64,000 nt of DNA from Candidatus Obscuribacter sp. (lineage in GTDB: Bacteria > Cyanobacteriota > Vampirovibrionia > Obscuribacterales > Obscuribacteraceae): the NCBI GenBank assembly GCA_021772095.1, contig JADYXR010000204.1, positions 105,317-169,316 on the forward strand. The letters are read 5' to 3'. The translations under genes were made by a program, and so were the position numbers. This document shows positions 27,057 through 36,442 of the stretch, one piece after another. Under the pieces are notes generated by a model. The model searched no databases. It saw only the letters and a list, made by a program, of their open reading frames with translations, and was not told the origin of the DNA. Within the stretch, counting starts at the first letter, position 1. Every line of letters starts with the position of its first letter.

Positions 27057-27127
27057 CGTCGCTCTGAGACGCTCGTTGTTTTATCGCACGAACCAGCGGA
27101 CGAAATTCGCAACGCTCACCAAACCAA

Positions 27128-28486
27128 TCATTCCGACTTCGTGATCAGTGGATCCATCGGTCGCAAAATAGCATACACAATCAACGCCGTAATCCACGCC
27201 TGAAGCGACGACACCCCGACCTGCCAGTTCCCCAAGCCATCAATAATCCCGGCGGTCAGAATCCCCACTAGCCCGCCTGCGGCAAAGGCAATCAAAGCCG
27301 ACCAGCGCACCGCCGGTAGTTCCGCGAAAGTAGGCACCCGCGAGAAAAATGGCGGCTTCTTTTCTTTAATTGCGAATGCCCATTCAGTCAACATAATAAT
27401 GGTGGCACAAGGCAAAATAGTTGAAGAAACACTGCACACGGTTTCCAGCGCCTTTGGATTCTTACTCAGTAAAGCCGCAGCTAAAGCGCCGACACACGTC
27501 AATACCACAGTCAGTTTTTTACGCGAATACTTTTTCAAATTGGCGATTCCATTGATCGACGCGTAAAGATTTGCATCGTTTAGTCCCCAATAAGTAACGA
27601 CTAAAACCAGCGCCGCCAATCCGGTCGCAATGCCCAAACCACCAAAGGCATAACGCGTCATCAAACCGCTGGCTGCCTCGAAGTTAGTGATTCCGGTTTC
27701 TCTTGCCAGCATCCATCCGGTCACCGGAAAAACGATCTGTCCAATCGCTACTGATACCACAAGCGGTGCTACCGTAAAGCTCAGTTTTGGTTTTGCATAT
27801 CGCCAGTAGTCCGCCTCATTTCCCCAGGCACTATTTCCAATAATCAAGGCCGAAACAATCGTCAACGCCGGACCGAATGCCACTGTTTCCGGAGCGCTGA
27901 AAGCGGCTATCGGTGTGCTTACCGTCGCTTTGAAGAAAGTCATGCCAATCCACAAAATCAAGACCGGTGCTGCAAGATAACCGGCAAAATTTGCGACGCC
28001 CGAAAATCCAAAAAGATTGTTGACCGACATAATGAAGGCAAGCAAAACTGAAAGCCACATCGTATCGATCGGAATATCGAATACGCCTTTCAATCCGTTG
28101 GCAAGCAGCACCGCAGCCAATCCGTACCAGGCAAGCGAAATCCACGAGACGTTTAGTGAAACGAAAACAGATCCGAGCCGGCCGAATAATGCTCTACTCA
28201 TGAGCGCATACGTCTGACCGCTCACGGCGCCGAGATGACAAGACGGAATGCAATATGCCATGAGAATGACGTTGCTGATAAGCGAACAGATCAAAACTTG
28301 CGTCAGCGTCAAACCGTAGTGAAACCAGGTGAATCCAGCCAGCACCGAAGGAAAGCCGGTGACCATCGTAATCCATAACAAGCCGAGCAAAAGAGGTCCG
28401 CGCCGCTCTGACAGCGGCACCACATCGGTTGTGTGGTCGTCACTGTTGATTGCTTCGCTCAGCGTTCCGTGGTGTTGAAGTTCCAT
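27128..28486 (-). CDS. NCS1-family cytosine/purine permease (CodB-like)
   Basis: 452-residue inner-membrane transporter with about twelve helices. It resembles the nucleobase:cation symporter-1 family: VPLSERRGPLLLGLLWITMV at the N-terminus, SGQTYALMSRALFGRLGS after helix 3, NSAWGNEADYWRYAKPK in the middle and YWGLNDANLYASINGIAN further on. The cytosine permease branch is the closest by feel; purine, hydantoin or allantoin substrates cannot be excluded. It is convergent with the thioredoxin gene and separated from the RRM gene upstream by a strong hairpin. Confidence 0.9.
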   Translation of the reverse strand: MELQHHGTLSEAINSDDHTTDVVPLSERRGPLLLGLLWITMVTGFPSVLAGFTWFHYGLTLTQVLICSLISNVILMAYCIPSCHLGAVSGQTYALMSRALFGRLGSVFVSLNVSWISLAWYGLAAVLLANGLKGVFDIPIDTMWLSVLLAFIMSVNNLFGFSGVANFAGYLAAPVLILWIGMTFFKATVSTPIAAFSAPETVAFGPALTIVSALIIGNSAWGNEADYWRYAKPKLSFTVAPLVVSVAIGQIVFPVTGWMLARETGITNFEAASGLMTRYAFGGLGIATGLAALVLVVTYWGLNDANLYASINGIANLKKYSRKKLTVVLTCVGALAAALLSKNPKALETVCSVSSTILPCATIIMLTEWAFAIKEKKPPFFSRVPTFAELPAVRWSALIAFAAGGLVGILTAGIIDGLGNWQVGVSSLQAWITALIVYAILRPMDPLITKSE

Positions 28487-28565
28487 TCGTTTGATTGCAT
28501 GCGTTTTTCGAAAGACCGATCATACAATCATCGCTGAGTTGTTTCAGGTGCTTCCCAGACACAGA

Positions 28566-28600
28566 AATGCATGCGCCGGAACAAGTCCGGCGCATGCATT
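28566..28600 (-). terminator. Terminator hairpin after the RRM gene
   Basis: Perfect 15-base inverted repeat AATGCATGCGCCGGA / TCCGGCGCATGCATT with a 5-base loop, 23 bases downstream of the RRM gene stop on the minus strand, followed by TTTCTGTGTC. It likely separates the highly expressed RRM gene from the permease. Confidence 0.75.
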
Positions 28601-28622
28601 ATCAATAAGGTTCGGGCTAGGT

Positions 28623-28916
28623 TTAGTAGCGTTTTCCGCCGCCACCGCCGCCGCCGCCGCCACCTTTGGCTTTAGGCTGGGAGATTGAAACGGCCAGAGC
28701 ACGTCCTTCAACTTCCTTACCGTTCAAACCTTTGATTGCAGCTTCTGCTTCGGCTTGTGTGGACATTTCGATGAACGCGAAACCGCGCTTTCTTCCTGTA
28801 TCACGGTCTGTTGGAATCGAGCAGGAAACTACAGTTCCATGCTCCCCGAACAGCTCTTCAAGATCCGACTCATTGAGTTTAAATGGGAGATTACCAACAA
28901 ACAATTTATTATTCAT
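28623..28916 (-). CDS. Glycine-rich RRM RNA-binding protein (cyanobacterial Rbp type)
   Basis: 97 residues: one RNA recognition motif (about 3-80) and a short Gly-rich tail (ten consecutive glycines, then KRY). Both RNA-binding motifs are intact: RNP2 LFVGNL and RNP1 KRGFAFIEM. Small RRM proteins with Gly tails are characteristic of Cyanobacteria and some other bacteria, where several respond to cold, which supports a cyanobacteria-related host. Predicted cytosolic RNA chaperone or mRNA-binding protein. The long AT-rich leader (28917-29195, shared with divergent glpD) may carry regulation. A strong terminator follows. Confidence 0.95.
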   Translation of the reverse strand: MNNKLFVGNLPFKLNESDLEELFGEHGTVVSCSIPTDRDTGRKRGFAFIEMSTQAEAEAAIKGLNGKEVEGRALAVSISQPKAKGGGGGGGGGGKRY

Positions 28917-29195
28917 GTACAGTTACCAAAATATAGACAAATACGCGTGGATTGTCGCACATTAATCCCACCGTGGGTACAGCTAGCGACGTTCATTTTC
29001 TCACTTTTTAGCGTAAATTCTTTTCGCGATCGCTAATTTCTGGCTCTAGAACTGCGTTTGAGTTTATTGAAACATTGATACACACTTCTTATGATGCAGG
29101 AGCTTCTAAAGAGAAAGCAGATGTGTCGGCGTTAATGTTGGCTGCTCAATCGAATCCATTAATATGTATTTTCGATGCCACCAGGTAGGTCATAG

Positions 29196-30773
29196 ATGAA
29201 CAGAACGCACATGATTGAGAAAGTCGCCAGCCGCAGCAAGCCCTGGGACATGATGGTTGTCGGCGGTGGGGCGAGCGGCGTTGGTATCGCGGTAGATGCC
29301 GCGTCACGTGGCTACGAGGTCTTGCTGTTGGAGCAAAGCGATTTTGGCAAAGGAACCTCCAGTCGCAGCACAAAACTCGTTCACGGCGGCGTGCGCTATC
29401 TCGAGCAAGGCAACATATCACTTGTCATGGAAGCGCTGAAAGAACGCGGCTTGCTGCGCCAGAATGCACCGCACCTGGTGCACGACCTGGCTTTCTGCGT
29501 ACCGAACTACGATTGGTGGGAAGCACCTTTCTATGGAATGGGTTTGAAAGTGTATGACATGCTCGCCGGCAAATTCGGCTTTGGGCAATCTAAGCTTCTG
29601 AACAAAAACGAAATTCTCGAAAAAATTCCTACCCTCAGAACTGACGGATTGCGCGGCGGCGTCGTTTATTACGATGGTCAATTCGATGATTCGCGGCTGC
29701 TGATCAACCTCGCGTCGACGGCCGCCGAATACGGTGCCACGCTGCTTAACTACGCGAAAGTGGTTTCGCTTACGAAAGATTCTGAAGGATATGTCAATGG
29801 CGCGGTTGCTTTGGATATTGAAAGCGGCAAAGAATTGAAACTGGAAGCCAAGGTTGTGATCAACGCGACCGGTGCTTTTACCGACGAAGTCAGACGACTG
29901 GCAGAACCATCGGTCGAGCCCATGATATCTCCAAGTCAAGGGATTCACCTGGTATTCGACCGGTCGATTATGCCTGGCGATACGGCGATTATGGTTCCGC
30001 ATACAAGTGATGGTCGGGTGATGTTTGCGATTCCCTGGCACAACCATGTTGTGGTCGGAACGACAGATACTCCGATCGAAAACGCTTCGCTCGATCCGCT
30101 GCCTTTCGAGCAAGAAATCGAATTCATATTGGAAACCGCTTCCGAGTATCTTGCCACTCCTCCGAAACGCGAGGATGTTCTAAGTGTATTCGTCGGCATC
30201 AGACCACTGGTGAAAAGCGGCGCGGGAACGACGTCTGCGATGTCCCGCGATCATGTCATTCACATCGACAATTCCGGACTGCTCACCATTTGTGGTGGCA
30301 AGTGGACGACATATCGTCACATGGCCGAAGATTGCGTCGACCACGCAGTCACGCTGGCAAGATTGCCAGACAAAGATTGCATAACGAAAAACTTGCGCAT
30401 TCACGGCTATCACGAGAATCGCGAAGTGCTTGGTGAACTGGCGATTTACGGTGCCGATGCACTGAAGATTCAAGAGATCGCCCACGACAATAAAGAGTTG
30501 GCTGAAAAGTTGCATCCTGCCTTGCCATATATTGGCGCGGAAGTTGTTTTTGCAGTGAGAGAAGAGATGGCGAGAACCGTGGATGATTTTCTTTCTCGTC
30601 GGGTGCGTGCCCTGTTCTTGAATGCGGAAGCATCAATGGCGATGGCACCGAGGGTGGCGGCTTTGATGGCCAGTGAGTTGAAACGCGATCAAAACTGGAT
30701 CGACGATCAACTTTCGACGTTTAGAATTCTCGCTCAAAAATATGTTGTATCCGCAGTCGGCGTCACAAGTTAG
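29196..30773 (+). CDS. glpD: FAD-dependent glycerol-3-phosphate dehydrogenase
   Basis: 525 residues, usual length for the aerobic enzyme. The N-terminal FAD-binding motif VVGGGASGVGIAVDAASRG is followed by GKGTSSRSTKLVHGGVRYLE, the family signature, and GGKWTTYRHMAEDCVDHAV near residue 370. The C-terminal cap domain (EEMARTVDDFLSRRVRALF) is complete. It oxidises sn-glycerol-3-phosphate to dihydroxyacetone phosphate and passes electrons to quinone at the membrane. AGGTAGG precedes the chosen ATG. No glycerol kinase or facilitator is adjacent, so it may serve phospholipid-derived glycerol phosphate. Confidence 0.96.
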   Translation: MNRTHMIEKVASRSKPWDMMVVGGGASGVGIAVDAASRGYEVLLLEQSDFGKGTSSRSTKLVHGGVRYLEQGNISLVMEALKERGLLRQNAPHLVHDLAFCVPNYDWWEAPFYGMGLKVYDMLAGKFGFGQSKLLNKNEILEKIPTLRTDGLRGGVVYYDGQFDDSRLLINLASTAAEYGATLLNYAKVVSLTKDSEGYVNGAVALDIESGKELKLEAKVVINATGAFTDEVRRLAEPSVEPMISPSQGIHLVFDRSIMPGDTAIMVPHTSDGRVMFAIPWHNHVVVGTTDTPIENASLDPLPFEQEIEFILETASEYLATPPKREDVLSVFVGIRPLVKSGAGTTSAMSRDHVIHIDNSGLLTICGGKWTTYRHMAEDCVDHAVTLARLPDKDCITKNLRIHGYHENREVLGELAIYGADALKIQEIAHDNKELAEKLHPALPYIGAEVVFAVREEMARTVDDFLSRRVRALFLNAEASMAMAPRVAALMASELKRDQNWIDDQLSTFRILAQKYVVSAVGVTS

Positions 30774-30807
30774 AAATATCAGAAGTCGTAGAACGCAGAT
30801 TTATAAT

Positions 30808-30822
30808 TGTTGACAATCAACA
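30808..30822. promoter_or_regulatory. Operator-like inverted repeat
   Basis: TGTTGA-CAA-TCAACA is a perfect 6-base inverted repeat with a 3-base centre, 35 bases after glpD and about 107 bases before the next gene. Its TTGACA core could also be a -35 box, but no good -10 follows at 16-18 bases. Confidence 0.3.
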
Positions 30823-30928
30823 GTGGGTTTGATGAGCCTCTTGCTGTTTGATTGGGTATGACATAACCAGGAATTTGGCCTTGTTAAATGCGTCTTTATT
30901 CTGACTTAGTTTGTGTGAGGTCCTGAGA

Positions 30929-32392
30929 ATGAGCTTCGGTGGAAACAGTATCAGGTTTCAAGTTTTGGAAGTCGTCGTTCGGCAAGCGATGGCCGGCGCT
31001 CCGTGGCGCGAAATTTGCGCCGCTCCAATGAGGGTCCACAACATTCTTGAAGACGAAGTCGAACGTGAGGTCTACCGGCGGCTCAACTTGGGCAAAGACG
31101 CGCTTACTGCCGAGCAGCGTCAATCGCTGAACCATTATATCGAACGTTGGAAGAACATCGTGGAGAAGCGTGAGTTGGCCCCCGTCCGTGAGATCGAAGA
31201 ATGCGTAGGCGCAGCCTATCAACGCAGAGGGCTAGAATCGCCTGCGGTTGTAATCTGTCAAAGTCCGGCTATGTTGTATTTCTATTTGATGACGTTGACT
31301 GGTCGCGATGGTCTTTCAGAGAGTGACAACATTGATCGCGCAAAGATGCTGCTATCGCAGGATCAAACTGAGACATTTAGAAAAAACTGCGACGAGTCAA
31401 TACGACTACTTTCTTCAAAAACAAAAAATGCTGTTGGAGAACAAACCACGTTCACTAGATTCGCCGATTTTAAGGCCAAAATATTCGAGGAAATGGAGAA
31501 GGTTTTAAATCTCGAGCTCAAGTCGTATTTTCAATGGGGCTTTCAATTACAAACCAATCCTATCCTTCAACGACTTGGCACCATATTTGATATCACTGCC
31601 GGGAGTATCAGGTCTATTGATGATGAGATCCCGGGCGGTTCTCCGGACATTAATACATTGCTTGACCTGAAAGTGGATTTGGATGTTGCTCGCCGTCTTA
31701 TTGCCAGCATGCCTTCCGTGGACCGGTCGCGACCAGGTCAGGTGATTTTTACGAATTCTGATTCTCTCTGGCGATCGCCCGAGATTCTCGCTGCCGGTTT
31801 CGTTCTGGAAAGTCTTCAAAAAGAGAACCGTTTTTCCGACCAGCTGGTCAGCGAGTTGGCAGAGTGGCTGGCGCTCTTTGAAAAAGCTCCTAGATATACG
31901 TTTCTCGACAACGTCTGTTTGGTGTCAGCTTATCCTCAGTCGGTCGTTGTTGATGAACAGTTTCGTCCCAGCACCAGATCTGGTGCCGCTGTAACTTACT
32001 CAGACGACTACGAAGTTTTTGCAGTTGATGGTATGGTCGCGCCGAGAAAGTTGGTTGAACATCCGGAATCCATAACCGTTTCCGACATTGACGAGCAGAT
32101 AAATGTCGCTCTCCGGCGAATCATGATCGACGCCTATGGATTCAGCAAATATTTGATGGATTCAGGTGCCGAGCTAATACAAAAAGACGAGTGCGGAGAA
32201 TTGTATGCGAAGAGAATGCCTGACGATGAAATGATGGTCATGGTCTGCGTAACCAATTCCACGATGGAACCTGACGGAACCTACCGACGATACTTTTTGC
32301 GCGTGCCGCCAAACATTGCAACAGCTCGCGCTGGTGTCGCATGGACGTTCGCTATGAGTGAGAACGAATATAAACCCGAGAAAGAGAGTTAG
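30929..32392 (+). CDS. DUF6745-type protein
   Basis: About 487 residues from ATG at 30929 (the frame is open 6 codons further up). The C-terminal 120 residues carry the conserved core I recognise from DUF6745 proteins: RRIMIDAYGFSKYLMDSGAE, then ELYAKRMPDDEMMVMVCV, NSTMEPDGTYRRYFLRVPP and the VAWTFAMSENEY close to the end. The middle also has the family-like HPESITVSDIDEQINVALRR segment. No catalytic function is known to me. The N-terminal 250 residues are helical and diverge from what I remember. No signal peptide or membrane helix; predicted cytosolic. Confidence 0.75.
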   Translation: MSFGGNSIRFQVLEVVVRQAMAGAPWREICAAPMRVHNILEDEVEREVYRRLNLGKDALTAEQRQSLNHYIERWKNIVEKRELAPVREIEECVGAAYQRRGLESPAVVICQSPAMLYFYLMTLTGRDGLSESDNIDRAKMLLSQDQTETFRKNCDESIRLLSSKTKNAVGEQTTFTRFADFKAKIFEEMEKVLNLELKSYFQWGFQLQTNPILQRLGTIFDITAGSIRSIDDEIPGGSPDINTLLDLKVDLDVARRLIASMPSVDRSRPGQVIFTNSDSLWRSPEILAAGFVLESLQKENRFSDQLVSELAEWLALFEKAPRYTFLDNVCLVSAYPQSVVVDEQFRPSTRSGAAVTYSDDYEVFAVDGMVAPRKLVEHPESITVSDIDEQINVALRRIMIDAYGFSKYLMDSGAELIQKDECGELYAKRMPDDEMMVMVCVTNSTMEPDGTYRRYFLRVPPNIATARAGVAWTFAMSENEYKPEKES

Positions 32393-32847
32393 TGAAAATT
32401 GGGTGAAAACGAGTTCCTGCTCGCGAACAAACTTGGTAAGTTTTGCGTAAGAACAGGCAGAATTTCGAAAAATAGACTGCGTGCAAACTAGTGCAACTGA
32501 TGGAAATTCGCAGGCAATTGCCAGAGTTCAGCACATCTTGTAATCCCCTGCCAGTTCTGCCGAAACAGAATTCTCACGGCGAAAATGGGTTGCCGGGCTA
32601 GTGTCCATTTGGATAAATTGACACTGCCGGATTTTTATCGTGTTTCGTCTGTTTCGCCGTTAGCCATCAATGTTTCCAGCGATCGAATTGTGCAAGTGGA
32701 ACCTTCGGGAAACCCCGGCGTCAAGTTGTCGAGAGCAATGCATTGAGTGTAATGAGCTACCATGCTTTTTAATGCGGCTTACTGCGCACTGCAGTTGTCA
32801 GTGGCAGATCACCAATCGAAACAAGCGGCAAAAAGGAGAAGGTTTTT
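32393..32847. other. Gene-free stretch upstream of the repeat protein
   Basis: 455 bases between two plus-strand genes with no credible open frame. A TTGACA at 32618-32623 lacks a matching -10. Ends with the strong ribosome site AAAAGGAGAAGG of the following gene. Confidence 0.4.
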
Positions 32848-35010
32848 ATGTGGAAAAAAGTTTCCAAACTAATGATTGCATTGGCTTTGACTATACCAAT
32901 GTCGGTAACCGTAGTTGCGGCACAAAGTCCGCAAGATGCAGATATCTGGTCGTATTCTCAAGACCTGGCCATGCGCATTCAGGGCGGAAGGCAGACGGGA
33001 CAACTGCAGGATGCTGAATACAATAATCTGAATGGTCTCTGGACCAAAATTGAAATGATTCGTCGTCAATACGCTAACAGACGGATGGACGATTCCGTGC
33101 GTTATACAATGATGGCATCGTTGACCAACCTCGACAAACAGTTGACCGATAACCTGCATGACTACGACCTTTCTCACTATCAAAATTGGGATGCAGGCAA
33201 GAGAACCTGGCGTCAAAACTGGTGGACAGGAAACACCAGCGGCGGTGGCTTCAACGACGAGATTGACGCTTATGAAAGAAGTATAAGAGCAAGAATCGAT
33301 CGTGGACGTTCTAGCGGTCAACTCACTGGTGGAGAACTCAACCGCCTCAACGCATCCTACGCCAACATTGATGCTGCTCAGAGACAATATAGATCGGCTG
33401 GTATCAGTAACTGGGAACGCAACGCGATCATGCAGATGTTTACTCAGCTGGACCGAGACTTGACGACGCAATTGAGAGATGAAGATCAATCCCGCTATCG
33501 CTATTGGAACGCCGGCAACAAAAGCTGGAATCAAAACTGGTGGAAACCAGGTTGGAATGCCGGTAGCGGCGGCGGAACCAACGTCAATATCGGTTCTAGT
33601 TTTAATGAAGAAATCGACGCCTATCAAAATGATCTGAGACGTCGAATCGATCGCGGTCGTCAATCAGGCAAGCTCACACCGAATGAGGTCAATCGTCTGC
33701 TCAGTGCTTACGCGCAGATCGACAGATCTCAACAGCAATTTAGAATCGGCGGATTTAACAGCACCGAGCGCAATTCATTGATGACTTCGCTCACCCAGTT
33801 GGACCGCGACATCACAAGTCAGTTGAGGGATGACGATCAGTCGCACTATCGTCAGTGGGATTCAAACAAGCATACCTGGAATCAGAACTGGTGGAAATCA
33901 GGTAGGAATCCAAATAACGGCGGCGGAACTAATGTCAATATTGGCACCAACTTCAACGAAGAAATCGACGCCTATCAAAATGATCTGAGACGTCGAATCG
34001 ATCGCGGTCGTCAATCAGGCAAACTTACACCAGCCGAAAGTACTCGTTTGCTCAATGCGTATGCGCAGATCGACAGATCTCAGCAACAATTCAGAACGGG
34101 CGGTTTCAACAGCACCGAACGCAATTCATTGATGACTTCGCTCACACAATTGGACCGGGACATCACGGGGCAATTGAGAGATGACGATCAATCACATTAT
34201 CGTCAGTGGGATTCAGGCAAAAACACCTGGAATCAAAGCTGGTGGAAGAACAACGTTGGCAACAACAACAACGTCAATCCTCGAGACACTTCCGGCTACG
34301 GAAACCGTTCTGTCCAAGCTCAAGCGTTCAATACCGAAGTGAATGAAGAACAAAGAAGAGTCAAAGATCTTCTAGTTAGAGGACAGCGAAACGGTAAGCT
34401 CACGCCTCAAGAATTGGCCGAGTTAAACCGTCAGTATGACGAAATCGATCGCCTGCAACAAACCTACCGCGGTCGTGGTTTCAGTCGTACCGAAAAAGAT
34501 TCGATCATGCAGAAGTTGAGAGCACTCGATAACAATTTGAATTCGAATATGCGCAATGCGACTCTTGATCCTAACAATCAACGTGTCATCAACCGTGAAG
34601 CCAGAGATGATCGAAGAGATCAACGTTGGGATGATCGCAACCCGAATAACAATAGAGTAGATCCTGTTCGTAATGCCAATCGCAATGATCGCAATAACGA
34701 CAACAATCGAACCGATGATCGCAACCCAAATAACGATAGAGTAGTAACACCTACTCCACCGGTTACACCTGCCACCACGACTAATCCGAACAACAATAAT
34801 GATGATCGTGGTAACCGGGGCAATCGCGATCGCGGTGGTCGTAATGACCGCAACGCTGCGCCTCCTACAGAGGTGAAACCTCCAGTAACACCGACTACCC
34901 CTCCAACGACTGATGCTGGCAACAATCAGCAGAACGATGGAGACGATAAACGCGGCGGAAGAGGAAGAAGAAACAGAGACAGAGACAGAGACAGAGACAA
35001 CAACAACTAA
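32848..35010 (+). CDS. Secreted protein with five approximately 117-residue repeats and Asn/Asp/Arg-rich tail
   Basis: 720 residues. Strong ribosome site AAGGAGAAGG and a signal peptide (ALALTIPMSVTVVAAQS). Five repeats follow. Each is largely helical with IDRGRQSGKLTPNEVNRLL, YAQIDRSQQQF and LTQLDRDITSQLRDDDQSHY elements, and repeats 1-4 end in a W-rich motif such as TWNQNWWKSG. Repeats 3 and 4 are nearly identical; the first and fifth have drifted. Spacers are Gly/Asn-rich. The last 150 residues are Asn/Asp/Arg/Pro/Thr repeats ending in alternating Arg-Asp. Probably an exported structural or binding protein. No family recognised, and no anchor beyond the signal peptide. Confidence 0.8.
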   Translation: MWKKVSKLMIALALTIPMSVTVVAAQSPQDADIWSYSQDLAMRIQGGRQTGQLQDAEYNNLNGLWTKIEMIRRQYANRRMDDSVRYTMMASLTNLDKQLTDNLHDYDLSHYQNWDAGKRTWRQNWWTGNTSGGGFNDEIDAYERSIRARIDRGRSSGQLTGGELNRLNASYANIDAAQRQYRSAGISNWERNAIMQMFTQLDRDLTTQLRDEDQSRYRYWNAGNKSWNQNWWKPGWNAGSGGGTNVNIGSSFNEEIDAYQNDLRRRIDRGRQSGKLTPNEVNRLLSAYAQIDRSQQQFRIGGFNSTERNSLMTSLTQLDRDITSQLRDDDQSHYRQWDSNKHTWNQNWWKSGRNPNNGGGTNVNIGTNFNEEIDAYQNDLRRRIDRGRQSGKLTPAESTRLLNAYAQIDRSQQQFRTGGFNSTERNSLMTSLTQLDRDITGQLRDDDQSHYRQWDSGKNTWNQSWWKNNVGNNNNVNPRDTSGYGNRSVQAQAFNTEVNEEQRRVKDLLVRGQRNGKLTPQELAELNRQYDEIDRLQQTYRGRGFSRTEKDSIMQKLRALDNNLNSNMRNATLDPNNQRVINREARDDRRDQRWDDRNPNNNRVDPVRNANRNDRNNDNNRTDDRNPNNDRVVTPTPPVTPATTTNPNNNNDDRGNRGNRDRGGRNDRNAAPPTEVKPPVTPTTPPTTDAGNNQQNDGDDKRGGRGRRNRDRDRDRDNNN
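33604..34250. repeat. Near-identical 351-base intragenic direct repeats
   Basis: The DNA of repeats 3 and 4 of the secreted protein is almost the same. For example, the block beginning GAAGAAATCGACGCCTATC at 33607 recurs at 33958, exactly 351 bases on, and stays identical for more than 60 bases. That is closer than the protein alone requires and indicates recent duplication or gene conversion, with potential for copy-number variation. Confidence 0.85.
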
Positions 35011-35038
35011 AATTGTTGTTCGCTTCTAAATAAACTCG

Positions 35039-35067
35039 AAGGGTCTGGTTGTAAAAGCCGGACCTTT
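35039..35067 (+). terminator. Terminator after the repeat protein
   Basis: Stem of about ten pairs around GGTCTGG / CCGGACC (two G-T pairs) with a 9-base loop, followed by CGTTTTG, 29 bases after the stop codon. Confidence 0.7.
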
Positions 35068-35091
35068 CGTTTTGAAGATTTTGAGCCAGAC

Positions 35092-35691
35092 ATGCTGATG
35101 ATCTATCGTATACTTTGCGAAGTGATGTCGTTGTTTCCTTTTCAGTTATTGAGATCCAAACGGCAGGAAGTTCTGAAAATCGTGCTAAAAGAGCACGTCA
35201 AGAGCGAGACGGCGGAAGTCGTGAAATTGATCGACGACGCTACTCCCGCGATCAAAACCCGGACAGAGGCACGAGAAGTAAGCGTGAAACAGCTTCACGC
35301 CGCGATCAAAGATTTGACGGTGATCGGTTCAGTTGTGGCAAGCGCATTTCTCAGGTTTGCTGCTGAGTTTTTTCTATGCGAAACGTTTGACTAAATATTT
35401 GGCGGGCGAGTTCTAAAGCGCTCACGATATCCGCACGCATCTCCTCTTACGACTACAGATCTTAAGGCGGGAGAAGTTTCGCTTACTATTGAAACGCGCA
35501 CCGTATCCGATGGCACGAATTCAGTCAAACTGAGCCAGCGCGAAGCCTCTTTGCTCGAGTTTTTTCTGCGACATCAAAACCGTAATTTTTGTCTGCCGTA
35601 TATCTCGGCGACCGTGCGAAATAAGTGCGCGTTCCAAGCTTTTCGTCGAGAAAAGACCAGCGACATTCTTCCTATCACTTTCGTTTCATGA
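35092..35691 (+). pseudogene. Decayed OmpR-type response regulator
   Basis: One reading frame broken by a TAA at 35392. Before it, LRFAAEFFLCETFD lines up with the end of a receiver domain (GLxxGADDYLxKPFD pattern). Directly after it, IFGGRVLKRSR matches the ELxARVRALLRR linker, and LTTTDLKAGEVSLTIETR plus VKLSQREASLLEFFLRHQ match the start of an OmpR winged helix. The DNA-recognition part after HQNRNF is lost, and the N-terminal receiver half is not recognisable in any frame. The 3' end overlaps the end of the opposite-strand hydrogenase-like small subunit gene by 17 bases. The first 100 codons could alternatively be a small unrelated gene. Confidence 0.5.
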
Positions 35692-36433
35692 CGTTACGAA
35701 TACCGTCGATAATGCTCCACGGATGTGGTGGGCATCCGGGAATGTAGGCATCGACAGGAAGTATCTTATCCACTCCATTGGCTTCGGTATATCCATTCTT
35801 ATGAACACCGCCGGAGATGGCACAAGTACCAACAGCGATTACAATCCTCGGTTCCGCCATCGCTTCGTAGCAGCTCTTAAGCGCGGAATGCATTGCTTTT
35901 GGAACCGGACCTGTGACAAGAAGGACGTCGGCGAAACGCGGCGATGCGACGATGTGAATGCCAAATCTCTCCATATCGAATATCGCGTTGTTGCAAGCAC
36001 CGATTTCCAGGTCACAAGCGCTGCAGCCAGTGGAAACTACCCGCGCGGCAATAGATCTCTCAAAGATTCCTTGTGGTGTAGTATTTGATGACGTTGTCCG
36101 CTTACTGGTGCTTGAAACGATTAAGTCTAATCTGGTGTCTGATGCAACCTTGGTCCTGTTATCATTGGCAATTGTGCCGGTTGGGCAAGTGCGAACGCAG
36201 ACTGCGCAGCCGATGCAGGAGCCGAGATCCAATGTGACATCAGGTTTACCATCGCTTTCTGTTACGTTGATAGCCTGCGTCGGACACTCAGTTTGGCAAG
36301 CACCGCAGCTGGTGCCTGCGCACACCTCGTCCGTAAATTTAGGCAGTCCAATCACGCCTTCAGCCAAAGGTGCACAATAATCGCCTGATGTCGCGACGCC
36401 CTGTTTGAGCAGGTATCCGAAGAGTTTAAGCAT
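35675..36433 (-). CDS. hyfI: Ferredoxin fused to hydrogenase/complex I small subunit (HyfH-HyfI / NuoI-NuoB-like)
   Basis: 252 residues joining two proteins that are separate in E. coli Hyf/Hyc. Residues 1-95 are a 2[4Fe-4S] ferredoxin: C38, C43, C46, C50 and C73, C76, C79, C83. Residues 125-252 are the NuoB/HyfI-type small subunit with all four ligands of the proximal [4Fe-4S] cluster: C137 and C140 (STGCSACDLEIGACNN), C204 (GTCAISGG) and C234 (YIPGCPPHP). It is a peripheral, cytoplasm-facing subunit carrying electrons toward the large subunit. Last gene of the six-gene operon, 9 bases after hyfG. All iron-sulfur ligands are intact, so electron transfer should work even though the large subunit lacks nickel ligands. 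Confidence 0.92.
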   Translation of the reverse strand: MLKLFGYLLKQGVATSGDYCAPLAEGVIGLPKFTDEVCAGTSCGACQTECPTQAINVTESDGKPDVTLDLGSCIGCAVCVRTCPTGTIANDNRTKVASDTRLDLIVSSTSKRTTSSNTTPQGIFERSIAARVVSTGCSACDLEIGACNNAIFDMERFGIHIVASPRFADVLLVTGPVPKAMHSALKSCYEAMAEPRIVIAVGTCAISGGVHKNGYTEANGVDKILPVDAYIPGCPPHPWSIIDGIRNVMKRK

Positions 36434-36442
36434 TTAAACACC

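Noticed and set aside
32618..32650. Sigma-70 promoter at TTGACA
   Set aside because: No acceptable -10 hexamer at 16-18 bases.
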